64,000 nucleotides of DNA from Aerococcaceae bacterium zg-252 (lineage in GTDB: Bacteria; Bacillota; Bacilli; Lactobacillales; Aerococcaceae), in contig CP066204.1 of the NCBI GenBank assembly GCA_016237705.1, positions 62,001 through 126,000 of the forward strand. The letters run 5' to 3'. Made by a program: the position numbers and the translations under genes. The notes beneath the pieces were generated by a model. It saw only the letters and a list, made by a program, of their open reading frames with translations, was not told where the DNA came from and did not search any database. Position 1 is the first letter of the stretch, and every line of letters begins with the position of its first letter. This document shows positions 6,477-14,792 of the stretch, piece after piece.

Positions 6477-7436
6477 TTGAAATGGGAAGATGTTAGGCAG
6501 AGTAAAAATGTGCAAGATAGACGTAATCAAACTAATAATTCACGTTACGCTAATCCAACAAGGCGTGTCATAAGAGGATCAAATGGAGGAATGGGTGGCA
6601 ATTTATTATGGCTCTTACTAGCTAGAACATCAGGTAAGACGAAGTTATTGTTACTAGCTTTATTCCTATTAATGAGTTTCTTTGGGTCAGGTAATTTATT
6701 TTCAAACTTAAATAATAGTACGATTTATAATCAACAAATTACACCGTCACAAGAAGTGAGTGTCAATCGCTCTACGAGTAGTCAAAGTGCACGTCCGACA
6801 GATGAAGATGTGGCTTTCTTCTCGGCAGTTTTAGCAACAACTGAAGATTTTTGGCATCAGAAATTTGCTGAAAAAGGCTTAAAATATCGTGAACCACAAT
6901 TGGTTATTTATTCAGATTATATTTCAACAGCGTGTGGGCAAGGTTCTGCTCAAGCTGGGCCATTTTATTGTCCTGGAGATGAAACGGTATATGTTGATTT
7001 ACAATTTTATCGTGAATTAACGAGAAAATATAATGCACCAGGTGATTTTGCGATGGCATATGTTATTGCGCATGAAGTAGGTCATCATGTACAAGTATTA
7101 ACTGGGACAATGGACGCTTTTACACGTGCAAAACAGCGTGCAACGACTAAAGAAGAGAATGCTTTAACGGTGCGTCTAGAGCTGCAAGCAGATTACTATG
7201 CGGGTGCATGGGCGAAATATGTGGAGCAGCAGAATTTATTAGAAGTAGGCGATATTGAAGAGGCATTGCAAGCTGCACATGCAGTTGGAGATGACACTTT
7301 GCAAAAAAAGAATTATGGTTATGTAGTCCCAGATAGTTTCACGCATGGTTCGTCAAAACAACGTCAGACATGGTTCTATCGTGGCTATCAATATAGCGAT
7401 TTTGAACATGGTGATACATTCAATTCGGATATATAA
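6477..7436 (+). CDS. Membrane-anchored neutral zinc metallopeptidase (YpfJ/COG2321 type)
   Basis: The product, about 319 residues, starts MKWEDVRQSKNVQDRR as relatives do. It has one membrane segment (TKLLLLALFLLMSFFG, about residues 54-69) and an extracytoplasmic domain with the zinc motif HEVGHH in YVIAHEVGHHVQ. The third ligand is probably a Glu/Asp in LELQADYYAGAWA. Two Cys residues (STACG, FYCPGD) are conserved in the family. Physiological substrates are unknown. I place the start at TTG 6477 because aaagaggg lies 8 bp upstream; an in-frame GTG at 6468 would overlap that SD. Confidence 0.88.
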   Translation: MKWEDVRQSKNVQDRRNQTNNSRYANPTRRVIRGSNGGMGGNLLWLLLARTSGKTKLLLLALFLLMSFFGSGNLFSNLNNSTIYNQQITPSQEVSVNRSTSSQSARPTDEDVAFFSAVLATTEDFWHQKFAEKGLKYREPQLVIYSDYISTACGQGSAQAGPFYCPGDETVYVDLQFYRELTRKYNAPGDFAMAYVIAHEVGHHVQVLTGTMDAFTRAKQRATTKEENALTVRLELQADYYAGAWAKYVEQQNLLEVGDIEEALQAAHAVGDDTLQKKNYGYVVPDSFTHGSSKQRQTWFYRGYQYSDFEHGDTFNSDI

Positions 7437-7480
7437 TATTAAATTAAAAAGGGAAGGACGATGAGAGGAAGACGTAAAGA

Positions 7481-8845
7481 ATGGATAAAAATCTGCAACA
7501 GAAATTATGGAAAACCTCATTTGCGTTACTAATACTATTGATTATCGCTTTAGGTGGTATGCTGATGTGGCAATATGTGTTACTAGATAATAAAGTAGTG
7601 GCACAACAAACTTGGGAGACATTAAATCGGACTTATTTTGATAGCGAGCAAACTATTATTAATGGTGATATTTCAGTAGAGATGATTAATGAATTGGTAG
7701 AACATGCGAATCAGTTGAAATCAATCAAATACAGAGGATTAAAACAAAAGGTATCGCAAGCAGTGGATCAGTATAAAGAATTAGCATTAGTGAATCAGCT
7801 GGTTGATGAAATACCAAATGAAGTTATGGCATCTGCTCAATGGGAGGCACTAAATCTAAAATCAACGGTGAATATTGAGCAATTAATGCAATTAAAGCAG
7901 CAACGGTCTTATGGTGTTCAAGATGCTTTTTTTTATCAAATGAATCAAGTATGGGATTATTATGAAACCAGGTTGAATCGACAGTCGATGATTGAAACAC
8001 AATTGGCAAATTTACCAATGGATGTGACAGCGTCGTTAATTGATACCTTGTCAGTTCAATTAATGGAATTAGAAACTGAAATTGAGCAATTAGGGCATAG
8101 TGAAGTTCAAAAACAGTGGCGAGAACAACTACAAGAAAAGGTGAGCCAGTTGGCAGAAATGGTGCAGCGATTGAATGAGGAAGAACCGTTGAGTCGATCG
8201 CAATGTCAAGCTTTGTTCCAATCGAAGCAATTTGCAACGCAATTATCGGGTACAGAGCTGGATCCACGTTTATTGGTGGCGTTGACTTTTGATGATGGTC
8301 CTCATCCAGATATTACTCCGCAAGTATTGGATATATTGAATGAATATCAAATTAAAGGGACATTCTTTGTAACAGGAGCAAATGTTGATAGATATCCAGA
8401 GCTAGCGAAACGTATTGTGGATGAGGGGCATTATATTGGAAATCATACATATAATCATCCAGATTTATCTAAATCGAGCGATGAGGAAGTGATTCAACAA
8501 TTAGAATGGACACAAGAATCAATTATTGATGCGACCGGTGCAACACCGTTTATGTTTCGTATGCCATTTGGAGCTGGAGGAAAAAGGGTGGTTCACTTAG
8601 CACAAGCGCTAGAACTTACTTCGGTTATTTGGAATGTAGATACAGAGGATTGGCGTTCACATGACAAAGATGCGATTTGTGAGCAAGTAAAGACATATTT
8701 ACAAGAAAAAACATTGATGCTGATGCATGATACGCATCAAGCAGCACCCGATGCTTTACGTATTTTAATTCCAGATTTAATTACACAAGGATATGAATTT
8801 GTTGATCCATTGTCGCTGGGTTATGATAATCGATTTTTTGAATAA
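7481..8845 (+). CDS. Membrane-anchored polysaccharide deacetylase (PgdA-like)
   Basis: The 454-residue protein has an N-terminal membrane anchor (ALLILLIIALGGMLMWQY) and a long helical, Gln/Glu-rich extracellular stalk (about residues 40-255). The C-terminal NodB domain has all five motifs: TFDDGP, HTYNH, RMPFGAGG, DTEDW and LMHDTH. It most likely removes acetyl groups from peptidoglycan N-acetylglucosamine outside the cell, which in this family gives lysozyme resistance. Another cell-wall polysaccharide is possible. It follows the zinc peptidase gene by 44 bp and may share its transcript. Confidence 0.9.
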   Translation: MDKNLQQKLWKTSFALLILLIIALGGMLMWQYVLLDNKVVAQQTWETLNRTYFDSEQTIINGDISVEMINELVEHANQLKSIKYRGLKQKVSQAVDQYKELALVNQLVDEIPNEVMASAQWEALNLKSTVNIEQLMQLKQQRSYGVQDAFFYQMNQVWDYYETRLNRQSMIETQLANLPMDVTASLIDTLSVQLMELETEIEQLGHSEVQKQWREQLQEKVSQLAEMVQRLNEEEPLSRSQCQALFQSKQFATQLSGTELDPRLLVALTFDDGPHPDITPQVLDILNEYQIKGTFFVTGANVDRYPELAKRIVDEGHYIGNHTYNHPDLSKSSDEEVIQQLEWTQESIIDATGATPFMFRMPFGAGGKRVVHLAQALELTSVIWNVDTEDWRSHDKDAICEQVKTYLQEKTLMLMHDTHQAAPDALRILIPDLITQGYEFVDPLSLGYDNRFFE

Positions 8846-8918
8846 AAATGAGATAATGCGTGCATGAAAGTGAGTGGCTTTAACATTAAAAAGCAAGAGA
8901 AAGAAGTGAAAAAAGCAA

Positions 8919-10211
8919 ATGAATGAAAAAAATGTGAGTAAATGGCAAGCAGTCAATTTAAGCCAAGTAGCAGAAAATAAAGAGTCGTTAACGCATTCTC
9001 TATCTGATGAACAATTAGTAGAAATACTCGATTTAAATACAGAGCAATTAACTTATTATTTAGAAGAGAGTATATTGGAAAATCCATTTATTGAAATGGA
9101 ATATCCGATTGAAAAGAAAGTAGCAAATATTGATTCTGCTAAAATCAATCATGTAGACGAGAGTGTCAATCACGCAATCGGTGAATCTCAAAGTTTGATT
9201 ATGTTTTTATTTGAACAAATTATGTTGTTCCGTCAAACTCCAATTCGTGATGCAATGGTGCGTTTAGTGGATTATTTAGATGAACGTGGGTATTTGCCAT
9301 ATACATATCAAGAATTAGCTAAAAAATTGAACTTAGATGCGATGATAACACTCGATGCGATGACCTTACTTAAGCAATTAGAGCCAGCTGGGGTAGGGGC
9401 ATATGATTTGCAAGAATGTTTGATGTTGCAAACAGAGCAAGATTCTAAAGCACCAAATATTGCATACTATTTATTAGAAGAATATTTTGATTTATTGACT
9501 GCACATAATATTGAAGCGATTGAAGAAAAAAGCCAATTCAATCGAGATGAAATAGAAGAGTGCCTATCATATTTCCATACTTTACGACCTGTACCGGCCG
9601 CATTGTTTGAGCGTCAACAAAATTTGAATTTAATTCCAGATGTCTCTGTTCGTTATCGTGATGAATGGCTAGAAATGCGATATAATCGTCATTTTTATCC
9701 GCAGTTAATCTTTAATCAAGGCTATTTTGATGAAATGGCACAACAAAATGATGCTGAATTACAAGCATATATTGAGCAACATCGTTTGAACTATCAACTA
9801 TTAGATTCTTGTTTAAACTATCGTGAGAAATCAATTACGGCGATGATACAAGCGATTGTGAAAGCCCAAGTGAATTTCTTTAAAGGGGAAACAGATGAAA
9901 AAGTTCCATATTTATTGAAAGATTTGGCGAAAGATTTAAATATTTCAGAGTCGATTGCTAAATTATTAGTGACGAATAAAAATATTGAAGTGGGAACGCA
10001 TGTTTATCCATTGACTGACTTTATTACGGTGACGTACCATAAGGGACGTGGAGGCTTGAACATGGTTAATATTAAAGAAATCATTGCACAATTAATTGAT
10101 AATGCTTCTACAACAATTAGTAATTCAGATTTAGTGGAACAATTGGCAGAGCAAAAAATCATTATGAGTGAACAATTAGTAGAAGATTATCGTCGTGCAT
10201 TAGGTAAATAG
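8919..10211 (+). CDS. rpoN: Divergent RNA polymerase sigma-54 factor
   Basis: The 430-residue protein keeps the general RpoN plan. An N-terminal activator-interacting segment (SLSDEQLVEILDLNTEQLTY, LEENPF-like ILENPFIEME) is followed by a core-binding domain (LDERGYLP, LEPAGVGAYDLQECL, LRPVPA) and a C-terminal DNA-binding domain. The two DNA-recognition motifs are eroded. The HTH core STVSRATANKY becomes SIAKLLVTNKN, and the RpoN box ARRTVAKYR becomes SEQLVEDYR. Recognition of -24/-12 promoters may therefore be altered or lost. No enhancer-binding activator gene is in the window. A 15-bp terminator follows. Confidence 0.8.
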   Translation: MNEKNVSKWQAVNLSQVAENKESLTHSLSDEQLVEILDLNTEQLTYYLEESILENPFIEMEYPIEKKVANIDSAKINHVDESVNHAIGESQSLIMFLFEQIMLFRQTPIRDAMVRLVDYLDERGYLPYTYQELAKKLNLDAMITLDAMTLLKQLEPAGVGAYDLQECLMLQTEQDSKAPNIAYYLLEEYFDLLTAHNIEAIEEKSQFNRDEIEECLSYFHTLRPVPAALFERQQNLNLIPDVSVRYRDEWLEMRYNRHFYPQLIFNQGYFDEMAQQNDAELQAYIEQHRLNYQLLDSCLNYREKSITAMIQAIVKAQVNFFKGETDEKVPYLLKDLAKDLNISESIAKLLVTNKNIEVGTHVYPLTDFITVTYHKGRGGLNMVNIKEIIAQLIDNASTTISNSDLVEQLAEQKIIMSEQLVEDYRRALGK

Positions 10212-10225
10212 AATGAGATGACAAG

Positions 10226-10269
10226 AACCGCAGATAACGTGAGTATTTAAGACGTTATCTGCGGTTTTT
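10226..10269. terminator. Bidirectional terminator between rpoN and the Thr-rich gene
   Basis: A perfect 15-bp stem (aaccgcagataacgt 10226-10240, acgttatctgcggtt 10252-10266) is followed by a T-tract on the + strand. It sits between convergent genes and can serve both, though the A-tract upstream is short for the minus direction. Confidence 0.9.
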
Positions 10270-10276
10270 AATGGCT

Positions 10277-10948
10277 TTATTGGTCGCTGTAAGTAAAAAG
10301 TGGAGTGGTCCAGTTTGTTAAATGGTAGACCGTAAGTGTATTAGCGTTTGTATCATAGTAGGCAATCATAATTAATCGATTTCCTAACTGAGTCATGGAT
10401 TCGGTCAAGATAGTGACGTCATTGTCTGGTAATGTTTGTTGAGCATCGGTATAAGTCATCGGTACGATGATTCGAGGAATATAGACAGTTTGATTATCTA
10501 ATTCCATTGTTACTTGGTCGACAGTTAGATGCAAACTTGATAACTGCTCGTTTGCATTTAAAATATCTTGAAGTTCTTGAATGTCATTAGCAGATACTTC
10601 CTGTTGATTAGCAGCTTTTTCATCTTGCGAATAATTTTCTTGATAATATTGATTAATCGCTGGATAAATATCCATTCCGTCTAAACGTGGAGGAATAGCA
10701 GCAGTTGGGTAATCGCTTTGTCCAATCACTTTCTCACCAAATAATGTCGCAACGGTAGGTGCTACAGTTGTGGTTTCGGTTATTACTTCGGTTGTGATTG
10801 CAGTGGTTGTTGTATCAAGAGTTGTTTCATTTGACAGAGTAGTCGTATTGTTGCTAGATAATTTGTTTAGAGGTTTAACCGATTGTAAGGTTAAATAGCT
10901 AGTGAATGCTAGCGCTAAAATTAAAACGAATAAAATAAATTTTTTCAT
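10277..10948 (-). CDS. Exported protein of unknown function with Thr-rich linker
   Basis: I do not recognise this 223-residue protein. It starts with a signal or anchor segment (FILFVLILALAFTSYLTL). A Thr-rich stretch at about residues 34-68 (NNTTTLSNETTLDTTTTAIT and on) is followed by a 150-residue globular part (VIGQSDYPTAAIPP, TVYIPRIIVPM, NRLIMIAYYDTNANTLTVY). No lipobox Cys or sortase motif is visible, so it is probably held by an uncleaved N-terminal helix or secreted. The linker resembles that of the DUF4430 lipoprotein at 2.3-2.7 kb. Confidence 0.65.
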   Translation of the reverse strand: MKKFILFVLILALAFTSYLTLQSVKPLNKLSSNNTTTLSNETTLDTTTTAITTEVITETTTVAPTVATLFGEKVIGQSDYPTAAIPPRLDGMDIYPAINQYYQENYSQDEKAANQQEVSANDIQELQDILNANEQLSSLHLTVDQVTMELDNQTVYIPRIIVPMTYTDAQQTLPDNDVTILTESMTQLGNRLIMIAYYDTNANTLTVYHLTNWTTPLFTYSDQ

Positions 10949-11080
10949 AAAAGAATCCTTTTCTTGAGAGTTATTGAGTTGAATTTTATACTATCACTGA
11001 AGTGAAAAGTTAGTCTTATTGTATCAAACAATTAGAAGTAGGTACAGTAAAAGTATGGTAAGTGAGTTAGCGAGGTGAAT

Positions 11081-11109
11081 TTGTATTTTTAAAAGCTTTC
11101 AGTTATAAT
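11081..11109 (+). promoter_or_regulatory. Promoter of marR-ilvE-ydcF
   Basis: TTGTAT (11081-11086), a 17-bp spacer and TATAAT (11104-11109) form a good housekeeping promoter. The untranslated leader to the marR start at 11222 would be about 105 nt. I see no leader peptide or strong hairpin in it. Confidence 0.7.
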
Positions 11110-11221
11110 TTGTGGAAAAGAAGGTGGCTTGCTAGAAATACGTTATGGCTAAGGTAAATGGTCAATTCAGATAGTTGAAAGCGAGCTGTTTTAACGTTGT
11201 TCTAAGTGAATGGAGGCAATT

Positions 11222-11656
11222 ATGAAAGATGAGTTAATGAAATCATTATTTCAAGTAAATACTAAATTGAATCAAATAAAACAAAAAAGTTTTGATAAAA
11301 TCGATATTATGTCACGCAGTGAATACTCTTTTTTACAGCATGTGATTGAATTAGCGGATAAAAAACAAGAACAGACAATTTCACAAGTTGCCCAAGAATT
11401 GGAATTATCGAATGCAGCCGTATCAAGAACAATTAAAAATTTACTAGCAAAAGAGTGGCTAGTACGTGAAGTGGTAGAAACGGATAGACGCCATAGTATT
11501 GTTAAAATATCTCCATTAGGACGTGAGAAGTTTACACAAATGGATCAAGCGTTAATGGAATTGCTCTCTGCAGCATTTGAGCAAATTGGTGAAGATGACT
11601 TAATGACATTTATTACCTTAGGAAAACACATACACCAACAATTATCAGATTGTTAA
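11222..11656 (+). CDS. MarR-family transcriptional regulator
   Basis: The 144-residue winged-helix protein has the MarR layout: dimerising helices at both ends, a recognition region ISQVAQELELSNAAVSRTIKN, and a wing with ETDRRHSIVKISPLG (the conserved D-x-R of the family). I place the start at ATG 11222 because GGAGG at 11212-11216 sits 5 bp before it; an ATG at 11210 overlaps that SD. It lies 32 bp before ilvE and probably regulates its own operon. The ligand is unknown. Confidence 0.88.
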   Translation: MKDELMKSLFQVNTKLNQIKQKSFDKIDIMSRSEYSFLQHVIELADKKQEQTISQVAQELELSNAAVSRTIKNLLAKEWLVREVVETDRRHSIVKISPLGREKFTQMDQALMELLSAAFEQIGEDDLMTFITLGKHIHQQLSDC

Positions 11657-11688
11657 GTCTTTGATAATGGGTGAAAGGATGAAAAAGA

Positions 11689-12723
11689 ATGGAAAAAATT
11701 ACATCGCAATCAATTGATTGGTCAAATTTGGGATTTGAGTATATTGATACTGGCATGAAGTTTCGTGCATATTACAAAGACGGAAAATGGGACGAGGGGC
11801 ACCTTGAAACAGATGCAAATTTGACTATGCATGAAGGGTCGACAGTTTTACATTATGGGCAAGCAGTGTTTGAAGGTTTAAAAGCATATCGCACCAAGGA
11901 CGGACGGATTCAATTGTTCCGAGCCGACCAAAATGCAAAACGTATGAATGAATCGGCTAAACGTTTATTGATGCCAGAAGTCCCAGAATCATTATTTATA
12001 AAAGGTGTTAAGGAAGTAGTAAAAGCGAATGCTGACTGGGTGCCACCATATGGGCAAGGAGCTTCACTCTATATTCGTCCTTTCTTAATTGGTACTGGCC
12101 CTAATATTGGAGTTAAAACAGCACCGGAGTTTATTTTTTCTATTTTTGTTACACCAGTTGGCCCGTATTTTAAAGGTGGATTAGTACCGGCTAAGTTTCT
12201 GATTACGGATTTTGACAGAGCAGCACCTAAGGGGACTGGAGCAGCTAAAGTTGGGGGCAATTATGCAGCTGGTTTAATGGCAGGTAAATTAGCGAAAGAA
12301 CAAGGATTTGCTGATGCGATTTATTTAGATCCAGCAACCAAAACAAAAATTGAAGAAGTCGGGGCTGCGAATTTTTATGGCATAACAGCAGACGGTCGCT
12401 TTGTTACGCCTTTATCAGATTCGATTTTACCAAGCATTACGAAATATTCTTTAATGCATATTGCCGCTAATGATTTAGGGTTAGAAGTTGTCGAACAAGA
12501 GGTGCCGATTACTATGTTAGAAGATTTTATTGAAGCCGGTGCAATGGGGACAGCAGCTGTGATTACACCGATTAGTTATATTCAGCATGGGGATAATAAA
12601 CGTTATCATTTCTATTCTGAAACAGAAGTTGGGCCGATAACGAAGCGATTATATGACCGATTAGTTGGCATTCAGTATGGAGATATTGAGGCGCCAAATG
12701 GCTGGATTCAAGTAGTTGAGTAA
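11689..12723 (+). CDS. ilvE: Branched-chain amino acid aminotransferase
   Basis: The 344-residue PLP enzyme interconverts Leu, Ile and Val with their 2-oxo acids. It belongs to the fold-type IV, bacterial group II branch, with [13 protein letters not shown] near the N-terminus and the PLP lysine in [22 protein letters not shown] and GTAAVITPI follow. The family length is about 340. No ilv biosynthetic genes are adjacent. In this window it can be linked conceptually to livHMGF and to the Ile-leader-controlled 2-oxo-acid genes at 57.8-60 kb. Confidence 0.95.
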   Translation: MEKITSQSIDWSNLGFEYIDTGMKFRAYYKDGKWDEGHLETDANLTMHEGSTVLHYGQAVFEGLKAYRTKDGRIQLFRADQNAKRMNESAKRLLMPEVPESLFIKGVKEVVKANADWVPPYGQGASLYIRPFLIGTGPNIGVKTAPEFIFSIFVTPVGPYFKGGLVPAKFLITDFDRAAPKGTGAAKVGGNYAAGLMAGKLAKEQGFADAIYLDPATKTKIEEVGAANFYGITADGRFVTPLSDSILPSITKYSLMHIAANDLGLEVVEQEVPITMLEDFIEAGAMGTAAVITPISYIQHGDNKRYHFYSETEVGPITKRLYDRLVGIQYGDIEAPNGWIQVVE

Positions 12724-12756
12724 GGAATTGATAGCAGATGAAAAGGGAGCATATAG

Positions 12757-13476
12757 GTGAAGAATATTATTAAAATTATCATTATAAGTAGTATGCTCAT
12801 CTTTTTACTGAGTATTAGTTTTATTGGTGTGATTAACCTGTTCGTTATTTTTTCAACATCATCTAAGCAATATTCCTTGGAGCAATTTAAAGAAAATCAG
12901 ACGCATCAAGCAAAGGACGTGTCGATTTTAGTTCTAGGTGCTGGTATTATTGATGCTCAAACACCGAGTAAAATTTTGGCTGCTCGATTAGATGCTGCGA
13001 TTGCTTTGGCAAAGCAGTATCCGGAGAAAAAGTTGATTATGAGTGGTGATCATAAGGATATTTATTATGATGAAGTGAGTGTGATGAAAAATTATGCGAT
13101 TAGTCATGGAATTGCTAGTGAACGTATTTATTTAGATCATGCAGGGTACTCTACTTATGACAGTCTTTATCGTCTAAAAAGTGTTCTTGGGCAACAACGA
13201 GTCATCATTGTGACGCAAGGGTATCATCTATCTCGTGCATTGATGTTGGCGAGCGGTTTGAAGTTAAATGCAGTGGGCATACAAGCTCAAGAAGTTAATA
13301 GTACACGTGTTGAGCGAGAAAGTCGTGAAGTTTTAGCAAGAATAAAAGATTTTATGGTAACGTATGGATTTTATTCACCCCCTGAAGTAGAAGAAAACTT
13401 TGGTTTTAATTTGCAACAATCTGGGGACTTAACGAATGATAAGGAACAATTATTAAATAAAAATGAAAAAAATTAA
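12757..13476 (+). CDS. YdcF/SanA-type DUF218 membrane protein
   Basis: The 239-residue protein has an N-terminal membrane segment (IIIISSMLIFLLSISFIGVI) and a DUF218 domain. Visible signatures are VLVLGAGI-like SILVLGAGI, PEKKLIMSGD, YDEVSVMKNYAI and VTQGYHLSRAL. DUF218 proteins are implicated in envelope functions, but no reaction is assigned. GTG 12757 follows SD aaaaggga by about 9 bp. The gene is 33 bp downstream of ilvE. A weak hairpin (atatcttg/caagatat, 13480-13508) follows and overlaps the next promoter. Confidence 0.8.
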   Translation: MKNIIKIIIISSMLIFLLSISFIGVINLFVIFSTSSKQYSLEQFKENQTHQAKDVSILVLGAGIIDAQTPSKILAARLDAAIALAKQYPEKKLIMSGDHKDIYYDEVSVMKNYAISHGIASERIYLDHAGYSTYDSLYRLKSVLGQQRVIIVTQGYHLSRALMLASGLKLNAVGIQAQEVNSTRVERESREVLARIKDFMVTYGFYSPPEVEENFGFNLQQSGDLTNDKEQLLNKNEKN

Positions 13477-13484
13477 AATATATC

Positions 13485-13513
13485 TTGACTTTCATTAAGC
13501 CAAGATATAAAAT
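13485..13513 (+). promoter_or_regulatory. Promoter of the aromatic-linked operon
   Basis: TTGACT (13485-13490), a 17-bp spacer and TAAAAT (13508-13513) form a good promoter. Transcription would begin near 13520, shortly before the leader-peptide SD. It overlaps the weak hairpin after ydcF. Confidence 0.7.
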
Positions 13514-13538
13514 AAATTCAAGATTAAAAGGAAAGGCG

Positions 13539-13601
13539 ATGTACATGATGAAACAGCACTTATTACAACAAACATCATATTTTTACAGCTACTTTAGATA
13601 A
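13539..13601 (+). CDS. Tyr/Phe-rich leader peptide of an attenuator
   Basis: This 20-codon frame begins ATG 13539 after SD aaaaggaaagg (13526-13536) and stops at TAA 13599-13601. The peptide ends TSYFYSYFR. Six of 20 residues are aromatic (4 Tyr, 2 Phe), five of them in the last seven positions, and there is no Trp. The stop codon abuts the first segment of a chain of competing hairpins that ends in a terminator. By analogy with pheL-type leaders it should sense charged tRNA-Tyr and perhaps tRNA-Phe through ribosome position. This is inferred from sequence, not from any known homologue. Confidence 0.8.
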   Translation: MYMMKQHLLQQTSYFYSYFR

Positions 13602-13795
13602 CGTTTGTATCGAGTGAGAACTTTAGATACAAACGGACAAACCAACGTTTGTATCTATGGGAGCTGAAATTTTTGATGCCCGCATAGATGCGATAAATCT
13701 AAGCGGGAATAAATAAGTCTTTTGAACATCATGACACGATTTTCAAAGTGATAAAAACAACCTGTTTAGATTAACACTAAACAGGTTGTTTTTTT
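13600..13795 (+). promoter_or_regulatory. Ribosome-mediated attenuator, six competing pairings
   Basis: Segments: A 13602-13611 (cgtttgtatc), B 13626-13635 (gatacaaacg), C 13646-13661 (starts with an exact copy of A), D 13679-13689, E 13696-13707, F 13754-13772, G 13778-13792. A:B and B:C are each perfect 10-bp stems. C:D is 7+2 bp with a bulged G. D:E is 5+5 bp around an A-A mismatch. E:F is 12 continuous pairs with two G-U. F:G is the terminator. A stall on the Tyr codons leaves A free, so A:B, C:D and E:F form and transcription goes on. A ribosome at the stop covers A, so B:C, D:E and F:G form and transcription ends. C:D and B:C share only three bases of C, so that step is the least certain. 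Confidence 0.78.
13753..13795 (+). terminator. Attenuator terminator (F:G)
   Basis: A perfect 15-bp stem (13754-13768 with 13778-13792), a 9-nt loop (gattaacac) and a run of T to 13795 lie 24 bp before the first structural gene. Its 5' arm is the segment that E can capture. Confidence 0.92.
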
Positions 13796-13818
13796 ACATT
13801 GAAATGGAGGGAATAGAG

Positions 13819-14775
13819 ATGAAAAATGATTATCGATATTGGTTAGGGATGTTAGTTGCGTTATTAGTTATGGTGATAAAAGTACCTTATGTAGCAGCAG
13901 AAGAAATGATTAAAATTGGTGTGCTGCAATATGTTGAGCACGAATCGCTAAATGCGAATTATCAAGGCTTTTTAGACGGATTAAAAGAATTGGGGTACGA
14001 AGAAGGAAAAAATATTGAAATTGAATTTGTAAATGCTGCAGCAGATAATGCTAATTTGCAATCGATGAGTGAGAAATTAGTAAAACATAATGCTTACTTA
14101 TTTGCGATAGCAACGCCCGCTGCACAAGCATTAGCCAATGTTGCTGGAGAAACTCCGTTGTACTTTTCTTCAGTGACTGACCCAGTAGCTGCTGGATTAG
14201 TTGACAGTTTGACGAACCCAAGTGGCAATGTAACAGGTACGATTGATGCATCACCGATTGATGAACAAGTCAAATTATTGCAAAAATTACAGCCAGAGGC
14301 GAAGACGATAGGGTTATTGTTTAACTCAGGTGAAACTAATTCGCAGTCAGAAGCGACTCGTGCAAAAGAAGAGTTGGAAAAAAGTGGCTTGCAAGTGGAA
14401 ATGTACACTGCCACATCAACGAATGACATTAGTCAAGTGATGCAAAGTATGGTGGGAAAAGTCGATGCTATTTTTACGGTAACTGACAATACGGTTGCGA
14501 GTGCGATGACATTAGTGGGTGATTTAGCCTTAGAGGCGAAATTAGCAATTGTTGGTGGCTCAGTCGATATGGTATTGGAAAATGGTTTAGCAACCTATGG
14601 ATTAGATTACTATTCATTAGGAAAGCAAACAGCTGCCATGTTGGTTAAGCAAATTGAATCGAATGGTGATTGGAAGACATTGCCAGTCGAATCGGCAGCA
14701 GAACAAAAATTAGTAATAAATGAAAAAGTAGCAGCAGCATTGAATATTGATGTTTCTGCTATCGAAAAAGAATAA
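13819..14775 (+). CDS. ABC transporter substrate-binding protein (TrpX-like), copy 1
   Basis: The 318-residue protein belongs to the ABC_sub_bind/TrpX family, whose streptococcal members are assigned to tryptophan uptake. After a hydrophobic N-terminus (WLGMLVALLVMVIKVPYVAA) it runs IKIGVLQYVEHESLN, IATPAAQALA and VTDPVAAGLVDSL. No lipobox Cys is present, which is odd for a Gram-positive binding protein. I chose ATG 13819 because ggaggg (13806-13811) lies 7 bp upstream; an upstream TTG at 13786 falls in the terminator. The Tyr/Phe leader argues for an aromatic ligand other than, or in addition to, Trp. Confidence 0.85.
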   Translation: MKNDYRYWLGMLVALLVMVIKVPYVAAEEMIKIGVLQYVEHESLNANYQGFLDGLKELGYEEGKNIEIEFVNAAADNANLQSMSEKLVKHNAYLFAIATPAAQALANVAGETPLYFSSVTDPVAAGLVDSLTNPSGNVTGTIDASPIDEQVKLLQKLQPEAKTIGLLFNSGETNSQSEATRAKEELEKSGLQVEMYTATSTNDISQVMQSMVGKVDAIFTVTDNTVASAMTLVGDLALEAKLAIVGGSVDMVLENGLATYGLDYYSLGKQTAAMLVKQIESNGDWKTLPVESAAEQKLVINEKVAAALNIDVSAIEKE

Positions 14776-14792
14776 GAAAGAGGGAATAGAAT

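Noticed and set aside
13480..13800. T-box riboswitch before the aromatic operon
   Set aside because: No T-box sequence (AGGGUGGNACCGCG-like) and no stem I specifier loop are visible. The leader frame and chained repeats explain the region better.
13786..13818. Longer N-terminus of the first binding protein from TTG 13786
   Set aside because: It would begin inside the terminator stem. ATG 13819 has a proper SD and starts the signal peptide.
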